64,000 bases of DNA from Melanocharis versteri (lineage: Eukaryota; Chordata; Aves; Passeriformes; Melanocharitidae). This document shows, one piece after another, positions 50,101 to 57,263 of this stretch. The notes below the pieces were generated by a model. The model was not told the origin of the DNA. It made no database searches and saw nothing but the letters and a program-made list of their open reading frames with translations. Numbering within the stretch: position 1 is the first letter of the stretch; every line of letters begins with the position of its first letter. Location: the NCBI GenBank assembly GCA_013397845.1, contig VZTG01010081.1, positions 633,522-697,521 of the forward strand, given 5' to 3'. A program made the translations under genes and the position numbers.

Positions 50101-52456
50101 GACTTGATTACAACGCTTGCTCACTCCAAGTCACAGTAAACAAAGAGGGACTGCAGAGGAAGTTTGGCAGTGATTTCAGTTTAAACAATGAGAAAACATC
50201 CTAAGTATTTTTGCCTAATAGTGCCTTGAAAATATGATTGTGACATACTTGCAACCATGTACTTTCTAAATAGGTGTAATTGTCATTTCATGTTCGACCA
50301 TATATAGCTATTGTAACTAGCTTTCTATGAGCAGACTGCTGTGTTGTATTAATTTTACTGCCTAGATCACTCTGTCTGTAATTCACTTTGAAATGCAAAA
50401 ATTAATAGATGAGCCTGCATCAGGATTTTACGAGGGTTACTTTTTTCTGGGCTGTGTTCCAACTTGGTTGACGGATTTCTCTTCTGTGTAAAAAAGCAGA
50501 GTCCGCTGTAAAGTAGAGACAAGCAGCACCTTCTGGTTGTAATCCAGCTGGACAATCGAAGATGGCTCTTCCAATACAAGGCTGGAGTTGCAAATACCCT
50601 TTCAAAGATACACACAATTCATAAGAGTCAGACTCTCCTAAAAATACAAGGTAGTAACTAACACTTCAAATAAATTTATAAGCCCAAAAACTAAACAAAC
50701 AAAAAGCTTTTGAACTCCTGTTGCATGAAATTCACCTAATGAATACAGACTTAATTTACATAGGCAAGAGGGGAGTTAGATTGTGTGTGACACACTATGA
50801 AATGTAGTTTCTCTTGGAATATTAGCTAATACATTTCTCTTGAGTCAACAGAAAGTTTAGGACACACTTTCTTCCTCCCCCACTGCCAGCTCATACATCA
50901 CTGAGATAATCATTACTTTTGGTGATTTCTGTCAAACCAAATTGAGGAGCAGTCACAGATAAATCAGGACAGATGTTGTTTAAACTTTTCTTCCATATAG
51001 AAATTCAAGTGAGCATTCATTTTATTGACATCTCAGGTCTGTATTAACTAACAAGGTGTGAGAAAAATTCCATTTACAGGTAACATGCTAGTCAGCCAGC
51101 AGCACCCAAATGTTACTTTCATTCCACATTCTAGACTGAGATGCTGAACAATCCTGGGAGAAGTACTTCATCAATAGAGCCACATCAGTCAAAAATACCC
51201 CTTCCCAACAAGAGAGAAAGTACTGGCTGAAAGCTGAAGAAAGATTTGATAGTTATTTCATGAAAAATGAGAAGGATCACTACTTCTTTCAAAATGCATT
51301 ACTTCTTTAAAAAGGTAAGACAGTTGTGAAGGATATCCAATGGTTGCCTTGCTGGGTGTGCACACACTTGGCCAAGTGTACACATACCAATAAAGCCATC
51401 CAACTAAACACATAACACTGAGCAATTAAGTAACTGCTAAACAGTTTAAACACACAAGCATTCTTTCAGAAAGTGTAAATGTGAATTAAGGTCCCTATAA
51501 CAAATGCCCACCTGGTCTAGGTCTAGGGCAGAGTAGACAATCTTTCCTTTGTCATCTCCAGAGAATAATTTCATTCCATTGGGACTCCACGCTAAAGCTG
51601 TAATGCTACTTTTGTGGATGCCAGCAACATCAAACCTGCGAAGCTGTGAAACAATAACAAAGCAACGCAAGAATGAACTGAAGAGAAAATGGATGCACAA
51701 AGCCTATTCAGTGACTCCTGACTAGTTTAACTGGAGATCAAGTACAAAAGTGCAAGTCTTAATTATCACACATGAGAAATCTCTCAGAAACGTATTTCAT
51801 TAAAAACATCTTTTGTAATGCAAAGCATGCTTTAACAGTATTGTTTTATAAGCTTAGCATATAAAGCTTAAACCATATTCACAGCTATTTCATCAGGCAA
51901 GACTGGCTGGGTTTCACAAAGAATCACTGTAACACTCTACCAAATTAGGTCATATTAAACCTCACAGAAGTTTAGCCAAATGCAAAGATTTACCTGTTTG
52001 TTCCTTCCAGGTAACGAAGACACAAGCTGAAAAACTGCAACCCGACCTGAGGCTGTCCCAACAGCAACCAGATCATCGAAACAACTCAACAGCTTTACAA
52101 AAGTTATAGATTCACACCTCCCCTGTTGAAACAAACCATACAAAGAACGCACAAAGTTAATGAGACACCAACAGGAGAGCTCAATTCTGAGCAACTCAGC
52201 TTCATCGGAAGAGACAACAGTAAAAGTCAGTATTTACCTCAAAATTGTATTTTTTCATCTGGTTTAAATGTCTGCAGTAGAGATAAAGCATTCCAATGCT
52301 GCTCCCCACAGCAATGTAGTCTCCATTGGTATCAAGTGCTGTGAGGTAAACCACAATAGAGCGAAAGCCTTTTTGGATCTTTGTAGGAATGGCATTGAGG
52401 AGATAATACAAGGGACAAAATTCCTTAAATATAACCGGTGAAGCCACAGATGCCAT
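17045..52456 (-). CDS. TECPR2: TECPR2, whole coding span (19 coding exons)
   Basis: Tectonin beta-propeller repeat-containing protein 2, a cytoplasmic autophagy and secretory-pathway scaffold. In the literature it binds Atg8-family proteins (LC3/GABARAP) and supports ER exit sites through SEC24D; human loss causes HSAN9/SPG49. The joined exons give 4,398 nt, that is 1,465 residues plus stop, and every junction keeps phase. Residues 1-317 hold WD40-type blades (motifs such as AIPTKIQKGFRSIVVYLTAL and GMKLFSGDDKGKIVYSALDL). Residues 318-852 are a low-complexity linker rich in Ser and Glu with a poly-Lys run. Residues 853-1465 hold TECPR repeats, with recurring W-x-x-D-x-x-G-x-x-x-x-R-x-G patterns. 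The protein ends in DEWEVI, the known LIR (WxxI). The start ATG at 52,456 has G at -3 and +4 and matches human MAS-. An in-frame ATG five codons upstream has a weak context. All introns are GT-AG except the last (GC-AG). Exon identity rests on remembered similarity to human TECPR2. Confidence 0.95.
17448..17449 (-). promoter_or_regulatory. TECPR2: Non-canonical GC 5' splice site, TECPR2 intron 19
   Basis: On the minus strand the junction reads acag|gcaagttgg. It fits the consensus of a GC-AG intron (CAG|GCAAGT). The nearest GT, four bases into the intron (gcaa|gttggt), would shift the frame and meet a stop in exon 20. The intron is 250 nt. Confidence 0.88.
17450..17599 (-). CDS. TECPR2: TECPR2 exon 19 (residues 1365-1414), GC donor
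   Basis: Reads GLQACQLALSTRTVWARCPN, GDVARRYGVTDKNPAGDYWK and KIPGNVSRLT. The acceptor is ccctgtag. The exon ends acag|gcaagt: the GC donor at 17,449-17,448 is the only nearby site that keeps the frame into exon 20. Confidence 0.94.
17600..18565 (-). other. TECPR2: TECPR2 intron 18
   Basis: GT-AG intron of 966 nt, AT-rich. No repeat or RNA gene recognised. Confidence 0.85.
18566..18707 (-). CDS. TECPR2: TECPR2 exon 18 (residues 1318-1364)
   Basis: Reads PVGINLVSIHSSPNDQMLWA, IDSKWNVHVRVGITDEMPVG and TDWEHVP. The acceptor is attcttatag and the donor ccag|gtaaaa. TECPR repeat with the typical W-x-x-D/N pattern. Confidence 0.95.
18708..30119 (-). other. TECPR2: TECPR2 intron 17 (11.4 kb, the longest)
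   Basis: Mostly unique AT-rich sequence. Seen inside it are a C/A-rich low-complexity tract (20,131-20,270), a 192-codon plus-strand open frame (20,425-21,003) with no recognisable domain, and a small 9-bp hairpin (27,441-27,463). No clear transposon was identified. Confidence 0.8.
20131..20270. repeat. C/A-rich low-complexity tract
   Basis: About 140 bp almost free of G (runs such as CCAACCAAAAAAACCCC and CACACCAAAAAACC). In the TECPR2 sense it is G/T-rich. Confidence 0.7.
30120..30268 (-). CDS. TECPR2: TECPR2 exon 17 (residues 1268-1317)
   Basis: Reads GGVKLISLTCGNQHVWACDT, NGGIYFRVGTQPLNPSLMLP and AWIMIEPPIQ. The sequence is very strongly conserved. The acceptor is ttgttattag and the donor cag|gtaaaa. 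It lies 11.4 kb from exon 18. Confidence 0.95.
30269..33847 (-). other. TECPR2: TECPR2 intron 16
   Basis: 3.6 kb, AT-rich. No repeat, exon or RNA gene recognised. Confidence 0.8.
33848..34081 (-). CDS. TECPR2: TECPR2 exon 16 (residues 1190-1267)
   Basis: Reads GSFLWLCQSNKDLFCVSDQN, RPSTVQLPPEAEMVHYSACQ, DAIWGLDSLGQIFIRTLSSS and CPTGMHWTKLDLSQL. The acceptor is tttccatag and the donor ctag|gtatga. 234 nt, phase 1 at both ends. Confidence 0.95.
   Translation of the reverse strand, partial: EAFCGCAKATRICFVSVIRILIFVLLRCSCHRRLKWCTTLPARMPSGAWIVLGRYLSEHFPPAAQLGCIGQNWISPN
34082..34931 (-). other. TECPR2: TECPR2 intron 15
   Basis: 850 nt. Holds an imperfect hairpin at 34,632-34,678 (CTTCC, AAACT and GCCAA pairing with TTGGC, AGTTT and GGAAG around an 8-nt loop). 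Confidence 0.8.
34932..35021 (-). CDS. TECPR2: TECPR2 exon 15 (residues 1160-1189)
   Basis: A small 90-nt exon: GTYWNNIVPRGTASATKWIF then VLASPASSKE. The acceptor is ctttccag and the donor gaag|gttggt. Phase 1 at both ends, so skipping it would leave the frame intact. Confidence 0.94.
35022..35778 (-). other. TECPR2: TECPR2 intron 14
   Basis: 757 nt with a short (CA)n at 35,203-35,217. Nothing else seen. Confidence 0.8.
35779..36019 (-). CDS. TECPR2: TECPR2 exon 14 (residues 1080-1159)
   Basis: Starts VSITDYVVFDQCSLFQTIIQ, then VATAAQTPVEKVADKLRLAF, WSQQLQCQPSLLGVNGSGVW and ISSGKNEFHVAKGNLI. The acceptor is ttttcccctag and the donor atag|gttggt. Confidence 0.95.
36020..37261 (-). other. TECPR2: TECPR2 intron 13
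   Basis: 1.24 kb. No repeat or RNA gene recognised. Confidence 0.8.
37262..37403 (-). CDS. TECPR2: TECPR2 exon 13 (residues 1032-1079)
   Basis: Reads SEMQALEPVCITLGDQQTLW and ALDIHGNLWFRTGIVSKKPQ, ending GDDNHWWQ, one TECPR repeat almost identical to human as I remember it. The acceptor is catttccag and the donor caa|gtaggc. Confidence 0.95.
37404..38894 (-). other. TECPR2: TECPR2 intron 12
   Basis: 1.49 kb. Carries a (CAA)n tract at 37,592-37,611 and a GGAA/GACA microsatellite at 38,722-38,752. Confidence 0.8.
38722..38752. repeat. (GGAA)n(GACA)n compound microsatellite
   Basis: About two to three GGAA units followed by five GACA units, then AGCTAGCT. Likely length-polymorphic. Confidence 0.9.
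38895..39075 (-). CDS. TECPR2: TECPR2 exon 12 (residues 972-1031)
   Basis: Reads GLSVDRPCARAVKVDCPCPL, then NNVVWALSEQRALLYREGVR and SFCPEGEQWKSDIV. The exon is more GC-rich than its surroundings. The acceptor is tttctag and the donor tcag|gtagtg. Recovered directly from the sequence, with phases that match both neighbours. Confidence 0.94.
39076..41212 (-). other. TECPR2: TECPR2 intron 11
   Basis: 2.1 kb. An antisense 137-codon open frame (40,717-41,130) has no recognisable features. No repeat identified. Confidence 0.8.
41213..41386 (-). CDS. TECPR2: TECPR2 exon 11 (residues 914-971)
   Basis: Reads GALLWKIEQKTNKAFACGKV, then KGKRHWYEALPQAVFVALSD and DTAWIIRTNGDLYLQT, a full TECPR repeat. 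The acceptor is cttatacag and the donor acag|gtacct. Phase 1 at both ends, 174 nt. Confidence 0.95.
42435..42641 (-). mobile_element. CR1 LINE 3' fragment (minus orientation)
   Basis: On the plus strand it starts GAATCACAGAATGGTTTGGG, then GATCATCTAGTTCCAATCCC, CTGCCACGGGCAGGGACACC and CTTGAACACCTCCAGGGATG: the reverse complement of an avian CR1 3' end. It is truncated at its 5' side near 42,641 and lies in TECPR2 intron 10 in the sense direction. Confidence 0.93.
43051..43110. repeat. A/C-rich low-complexity tract (AAAAC-like)
   Basis: Repeated AAAAC and CAAAAA units with no clear period. Confidence 0.7.
43172..43355 (-). CDS. TECPR2: TECPR2 exon 10 (residues 853-913)
   Basis: Starts FAESWMGYSGPGYGILSLVV after tttttag and continues SEKYIWCLDYRGSLYCSALP and GLRWQKFEDGVQQVAVSPSG. 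First tectonin-type blade of the C-terminal propeller. Donor tcag|gtgggt, ends phase 1. Confidence 0.95.
43356..44715 (-). other. TECPR2: TECPR2 intron 9
   Basis: 1.36 kb. No repeat, exon or RNA gene recognised. Confidence 0.8.
44716..45716 (-). CDS. TECPR2: TECPR2 exon 9 (residues 519-852, long central exon)
   Basis: A 1,001-nt exon coding most of the disordered linker. It opens ESGTRKSHSSLEGTPIYERQ and contains SLNADSFSMTSSIMSGSIDH, a poly-Glu stretch followed by QDFPTLCKIDED, and the conserved SSDEEDIYGHGLPYSSSETS, ending VLLKSDQ|gtattt. The middle has diverged strongly from human and accounts for most of the length difference. The frame carries on past the donor into intron 9, but that extension is not coding. 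Confidence 0.94.
45717..46328 (-). other. TECPR2: TECPR2 intron 8
   Basis: 612 nt with nothing notable. The acceptor follows a TG-rich tail (tgtgtgtgataacag) with few pyrimidines. Confidence 0.8.
46329..46799 (-). CDS. TECPR2: TECPR2 exon 8 (residues 362-518, Ser-rich linker)
   Basis: The acceptor ttttggacag leads into VSDVNSKLSNPLTDTSPK. The exon is Ser/Thr-rich and poorly conserved until SESRSRSSSVNSVDSGSS. Then comes the conserved block RFSTISSEDFDQELIVKPIK, followed by a run of seven to eight lysines. The donor is cagg|gtaggt. The A-rich lysine tract is a place where sequencing indels could occur, but the frame is intact here. Confidence 0.93.
46800..48070 (-). other. TECPR2: TECPR2 intron 7
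   Basis: 1.27 kb with a CA/CACACAT repeat at 46,951-46,977, read as (TG)n in the transcript about 150 nt before exon 8. Confidence 0.8.
46951..46977. repeat. (CA)n-type microsatellite
   Basis: ACACATAC units merging into (CA)n. Confidence 0.85.
48071..48203 (-). CDS. TECPR2: TECPR2 exon 7 (residues 318-361)
   Basis: Reads ALIGGLEGYGDIVSVSCTNN and then EIFLLKGDRDIIRISNRPEG, ending LSSI plus one base. The acceptor is gactctttacag and the donor atag|gtttgt. This is the end of the ordered N-terminal half. Confidence 0.94.
48204..49007 (-). other. TECPR2: TECPR2 intron 6
   Basis: 804 nt. Carries an A/G-rich tract (48,341-48,377) that is a long T/C tract on the transcript, 140-170 nt before exon 7. 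Confidence 0.8.
48341..48377. repeat. (AAAAAAG)n low-complexity tract
   Basis: Runs of four to ten A separated by single G. Confidence 0.85.
49008..49320 (-). CDS. TECPR2: TECPR2 exon 6 (residues 213-317)
   Basis: Contains AGKFGACFIPGLCKQSDLTL, AARPGLRLWKSDVHGTVQAT, VFAGGIKTFELYPRLEPP and HLGLVSCFFQEGWVLTWNEY, ending LLDTVNQ. It is 313 nt and completes the N-terminal propeller. The acceptor is gcattttag and the donor cag|gtaaat. Confidence 0.95.
49321..50440 (-). other. TECPR2: TECPR2 intron 5
   Basis: 1.12 kb. The plus strand holds an antisense open frame of 215 codons (49,557-50,204). No domain recognised; it is treated as a chance frame. Confidence 0.8.
50441..50598 (-). CDS. TECPR2: TECPR2 exon 5 (residues 161-213)
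   Basis: Translates as GICNSSLVLEEPSSIVQLDY then NQKVLLVSTLQRTLLFYTEE, ending TQPRK before aa|gtaacc. It is 158 nt and ends in phase 2. The acceptor is atypical (tatctttgaaag|GG, an AAG site with a poor pyrimidine tract), but phase and homology fix it. The start ATG-bearing frames over this stretch are different frames and are not coding. Confidence 0.92.
50599..51511 (-). other. TECPR2: TECPR2 intron 4
   Basis: 913 nt. Nothing recognised apart from the weak acceptor at exon 5. Confidence 0.8.
51512..51643 (-). CDS. TECPR2: TECPR2 exon 4 (residues 117-160)
   Basis: Reads LRRFDVAGIHKSSITALAWS followed by PNGMKLFSGDDKGKIVYSAL, a classic WD40 blade (HKSSITALAWSPNG, then SGDDKGKI). The acceptor is gtttcacag and the donor cag|gtgggc, phase 0 at both ends, 132 nt. 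Confidence 0.95.
51644..51993 (-). other. TECPR2: TECPR2 intron 3
   Basis: 350 nt, AT-rich, nothing recognised. Confidence 0.85.
51994..52122 (-). CDS. TECPR2: TECPR2 exon 3 (residues 74-116)
   Basis: Reads GRCESITFVKLLSCFDDLVA and then a WD-like blade (GTASGRVAVFQLVSSLPGRN). The acceptor is tttcaacag and the donor cag|gtaaat, phase 0 at both ends, 129 nt. The intron separating it from exon 2 is only 115 nt. Confidence 0.94.
52238..52456 (-). CDS. TECPR2: TECPR2 exon 2, first coding exon (residues 1-73)
   Basis: Begins MASVASPVIFKEFCPLYYLL and ends in NQMKKYNFE before the donor gag|gtaaat. The first WD40-type blade starts here (AVGSSIGMLYLYCRHL). The exon also carries 5' UTR. The upstream acceptor is either at 52,522, after a strong pyrimidine tract (tgcttttgtctttcag), or at 52,485 (tttatttcag). 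The reading frame is open upstream of the ATG in both cases, so the start was chosen by homology and Kozak context. Confidence 0.93.
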
Positions 52457-52522
52457 AGCAAGGATTTGCATCAGCAATTTTAAGGCTGAAATAAATACAT
52501 CTACATGACCACATAAGGAAAT

Positions 52523-55500
52523 CTGAAAGACAAAAGCAAAAGACATGTCATTAACTTGTGTGGAGAGAGTAAAAGGTTAACAGATAGGCAAAACTTGGCA
52601 AAAAAAAGAAGAAAAAATTCTCAGTTTTTGCTTTGCACAAAGAAAAAGCAAGTTAAACTCCTGTGAGTGTAACCTATTCTTAGATGAAACTTCTTCTTAC
52701 CGAAGTGTATTTTTTAAGTTCAGCTAACACATAAGGATGTATGGTAACCACTAAATATGGGATAACCACTTTCCCTTGCAGCTGGAAGCTTGTCAAAGTT
52801 GAGTTCAAATGCAGTGTTTCTGTTCATCTGCCTAGTGAAAAAAACCATAAGGCCTCTGACACTGAACAATCCATGGGATATATTTCTTCATCTTTCTGCC
52901 ACCTCTACCCTCAATCCAACCGGTGCCCAAGAGCATGGGATATCCACTGTGTCAGACAACGCTGTAAGATCAAAGCAACAAACCAGCATTTGTGCTCCAC
53001 TCCTTAATGCCCCTCAGCCCAAGAAAAAACACAGCTGAGAAACAGTTCAGCTAGAGCTACCTGCTACACATTCAAATAACAACCAAAAAACTAGAATAAT
53101 GCGGGAAGAAAGGGGAAAGTAAAAATTAAGAACTCCTATTTTGACAGACACAGGAAAATATCCATGTAGCAACTGAATTTAGAAAGATAAGGAGCAAACA
53201 GGAAAAAAGTACCATATGTCCAGGTTTCCTTTCATGGATAAGAAAATAATTTAATGCTTGTGAGCAATACTGTAAATATACTCAGGGGACAATATCTAAG
53301 AATAACAGAAACAAAGAGTCTGTTTGCCTTCTCCAAGAAAAACAATGTAGTTAGAGCTCACCACAGTAATAACATACTGGCACCTTCAGAAAAAGCTGAC
53401 CATGAGGAATGTAAAAAATATTCAAAAAATTTAATTAAACACAGTAATTTTTCTCATCACTACAGCCTTGACAAGAACATTTTGCAGCAGTAGCTGCTGC
53501 TTCTCCTCATGGGTGACTTTGAAACATGGAAAAGAAAAGAAGCCTTCGCTTCTTGAATTTTATTTTGCCGTGAGCAAGTCAGATTAACAGAATGGTATAG
53601 AGTCTATGAAAAATACTTGCAGTTTTCCAAGAAAAGAATTTTGGATTTCTGCAGACAGAAAGTTTTCTATGGTTGTTTAAGATCTTAACACTAAATATTT
53701 TCTTTAGCTTCAGCAGAGTTAGAACTTCCTTAGAGAAATAAAAACCAGAAATCTGCCAACTGAAGTTAGAAATGCTTCTAAATGCTCACAATCATTCTGT
53801 GAAGTACTCCTACTGCAATTTGTGATATGTCCTATTGTGCCTAGTTTTTAATTCTTTAAGGACGGAAAATGTTTTTTGTTTGGCAGCTTCATACATTGCT
53901 TGCAGTGTGCATCAACTAAATTAGAAAAAAAAAAAGCTGTTCTTTTTATCTCTTAATATCTCCACTGCTGTGAAAAGCTCTGGCATCTCAGTTTTTCAAC
54001 TGTTTCAGCTACTGTGCAAGAGCATTCAGTACACACACTTTGGGCCCTGCAACACTTGCTGTCAATATACAATTCCACGAAATCCAAAGGGACTGTTTGC
54101 ATGACATTGCCGACGCATGTCACAGGCAAGACCACTGGAATAAAGACTGGTTATTTGGCTTATATTTTATCTGTTACAAAAACTGCCAGTAACTACTCTA
54201 GGGAAAAATGTTAGATGTCCCACATTGTGATAAATTTTACTGCTTGCTACAGTTTAGAAATTAGTTCCACTCTCCTCCCATGTTTACAACTTATCATGAT
54301 GTATTTCATGAAATATCATAAAAAACAGCTGATACATATGTCCAAACTATTTTTGAATTAAGAGTTCCTTTCAGAGATGTTTACTAAGTTAACAGATAAC
54401 CTCAGTGTGTCATGACACTTCCACAATATTTTTACAAACCATCTATTTCCCATCCTATATTTTAAGTCTCCTACCCCTTCCTTCAGCATTTACTACTTTT
54501 TATCTACAGTCAACTAAATACAAAAATAATCCACTGCTAAAGTCTCGTTTGCTGCTCTAAATGGGCTGTTTTGCCATTTTAGTAATTTTACTAGTCAATG
54601 GTCTTTTTTCTTTTCTCTAATAAAACAAAATCCAGTCTTTGTCCTGAGTCTCACATGTACAAATCTTCCTCTGTCTAACCTCAATTTCTACTACTATCCA
54701 GCTACTGCCTCATGAATTTCACATATTTTGGTTTTTAAGTCCCCTTTGTGACTCTTGCAATTTACATATGTCAGCATCCAAAGCTGCTCTTGTAGCTGGA
54801 ACCATCTCACACTCCTCAGCTGCCAAAGGACCTTCCAAGTCCTCAGAATTCATCCTCTCCTAGTTTCTATCACTTATTCTTCCAGCTCAACTAAACAATT
54901 AAAACCAGAGTAACTGATTACCAACTATGGAAATATGCAAATTTTTATTATCCAGAAAAAGAGTTTTCCTCTTTCCTCTACAATAACCCTATCTGCAGCC
55001 TGATGCATATTTTGGAAGTTTACACTTAATGTAAAAAAAAGAAAAAAATTGAAAGATTGATAGGGTTTTTTCTTCCCACCCACAAAAAATCACGGGAGCA
55101 ATTATTTCTTGTCACATACTAAGTTAAATTAAAAAACTCTGCAGTCAGGTTAGGGTTCACACTCCTTGTAAAATTTATATACAATCTCTGATGGTAAAGT
55201 AGTCAAAAAAACAAATTAAGATTTTGTTCTCTATAACCCATTCACCCTGTATAATCAAAAAAAGGAAAAAAATTATCAATTAACTACAATTTCTTGATAT
55301 TGTACACCAATGAGTTTCATCTTGAGTGGTTTACAAACTAACAAAACACTTGCACTGCTTGTGTAAAAACACATAAGTGAAAGTTCAAACCCATAATTTC
55401 ATTAAAAAAATACTAATTAAGTAATTTTATCTACACTAACCAAATGTGTAAGGGATTAGAAGATCTCTCATGTGGCCTGTACATTCAAAACATCTGCACA

Positions 55501-57118
55501 AACACCACAATTCTCTCCTTTTAAGCCTAAAGTCTTCAATATCCCTCTAACGACAGTTGTGTATCACATGTAGTCTGTAACAGCTTTAGGATTAATTGTT
55601 ATCTGTTTTTCCTACCTCATTAATCAAAGGCAAACAGTGGATACAATCTATTTTCTCAGGCAGATTTAGGAACTGGATGCATATGTTCAGTCTGTGTCAG
55701 CCACAGTTATTCTGAAGTACATAACAGTCGCATAGGGCAAATCAGCTTGTGCTAAGCAGCTGTCCTGCAGCAGAGATAAAGTGGAGAAAAATACCACATC
55801 AAAAACAATCACCAGAGTCCTTCCTTCTCAACTCTCAGACTTCACAAGTTCTTAAATACTGAATTCAAGGCCATGTTTTGAAAAGCAGCTTGGTTTTTTT
55901 TTTTTTTCTGATCTCAGAAACAGGAATAAGGCTCAATGCTGCCTAACAGAGGCAACTAAAGTGAGAGATAATCCTGTGGTTCAGCAGACAGGCAGTGGTT
56001 AAAGGTTCAGTGGCAGGATATGCCACAGATAGACTGCAAGAAGCTAAAGCTGTCAGGGCATTTCTCTGAGTCCAAGGGTTCTGTTTGTACAAGAGGGAGG
56101 ACAAGTCCATTTTTTTTTTAATCTTCGGCATTAAAACTTACACTTAAGTTCTTCAGAGCACAGACAAACTCCCATATGACCAAAGCTAAACACAACAGTC
56201 TCTGTTCTCAGCTAGATCCTACCAACTAAAAGGAAAGTGGTTTTCTTTTCTAATACTTCTCATACATTTAGCCCCAGAGCAGGGTATCCCACTGTCACAT
56301 CTCCAGAGCTTTTCACAGCAGAATGCTGCCAAGCAGAGCAAAGAACACAAACATTTACCCCGTCAAAGGAGCTCTGCTTTCATGTGTCCTGCACACAGTC
56401 AAATGACCAGCTGGCACACAGGTCATGGATACCTGATTAACACACACTTCGCTTTTACATAACTCATGAAATGTCGCATTTTTGGCTCAAATGATGTTTG
56501 TTTCTTTTCTCTGCGACATAATAAAAATAAATAACAAAACAAATCTAGAAGAAAGAGACGGAAAGGGTAGAAAAAGGGGAACCCACAGTCACTGCACATC
56601 CTCATAGGGATGGGAAAACTCAGCTGTATTCACGCTGATGGTCTTGTGACACCTCACGAAACCTTCACAGAATCCTAGAATGGTTTGGGAAGGAAAGGAC
56701 CCTAAAGATCGTGGAGTTCCAACCCTCCTGCCATGGGCAGGGGCACCTTGCACTAGACCAGGTTGCTCTGAGCCGCATCCAAGCTCGCCTTGAACACTTT
56801 CGAGGATGGAGTACCCACAGCTTCTCTGAGCAACCTGTTTCAGCGCCTCGCTACTGTCATAGTGAAGAATTTATTCCTAATATCTAACATAAACCTGCCC
56901 TTCTTTCAGTTTGAAGCCATTCCCCCTTGTCTTAACCTCCCTTCCTCCAATGCATTTCTTAAACACATTCTACTGAAACATACTCAGATATTTCAAACCG
57001 CTCCTTCCCAAAAGGTCCCTTCTCGCACCTGTGGGGCTGCAGCCCCTGCCAGAGAAGGACAGAGCCAGCGGCTCCCGGCCGGACACCCGCGCGGCTGCCT
57101 CGCCTTCCCCGGCTTTAC
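52523..57118 (-). other. TECPR2: TECPR2 intron 1 (between inferred exon 1 and exon 2)
   Basis: About 4.6 kb of AT-rich sequence ending at the CpG island. Contains a CR1 fragment (56,665-56,965) close to the promoter. No other element recognised. Confidence 0.6.
56665..56965 (-). mobile_element. CR1 LINE 3' fragment beside the promoter (minus orientation)
   Basis: Plus strand reads TCACAGAATCCTAGAATGGT, GTTCCAACCCTCCTGCCATG, CACTAGACCAGGTTGCTCTG and later AAGAATTTATTCCTAATATC: the reverse complement of about 300 bp of a CR1 3' end. It lies in TECPR2 intron 1, sense to TECPR2, with its truncated 5' side facing the CpG island less than 100 bp away. Confidence 0.93.
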
Positions 57119-57258
57119 CTCGGCTTATGCCGGATTTACCGCCCAGACCCAGAGCCCGGGCAAGGCGAGGGCGACGCAGCCCCGGCAGCCGCTGCCCGGG
57201 CGGTAACAGCCGCCGACCCCCGCGGAGCCCGCCCNCCGCGGGGCGGCGGGGTCGCCAT
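57119..57258 (-). other. TECPR2: Probable TECPR2 non-coding exon 1 (inferred)
   Basis: TECPR2 exon 2 begins with 5' UTR, so a non-coding first exon should sit at the CpG island. Two good minus-strand donors exist: ccgag|gtaaag, exon end 57,119, and ggcg|gtaaat, exon end 57,140. The transcription start is not defined; the right edge given is a guess at the CINP start codon. Confidence 0.4.
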
Positions 57259-57263
57259 GGCGG
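57257..57263 (+). CDS. CINP: CINP exon 1, coding part (residues 1-2)
   Basis: ATG GCG G then the donor gtgagt. Only seven coding bases, too short to appear as an open frame. Joined to exon 2 it gives M-A-A-K, in line with human M-E-A-K. It lies inside the palindrome CGCCATGGCG. Confidence 0.88.

Noticed and set aside
52469..52471. Upstream in-frame ATG as the TECPR2 start
   Set aside because: Context is weak (C at -3, C at +4) and human homology begins at the next ATG, which has G at -3 and +4.
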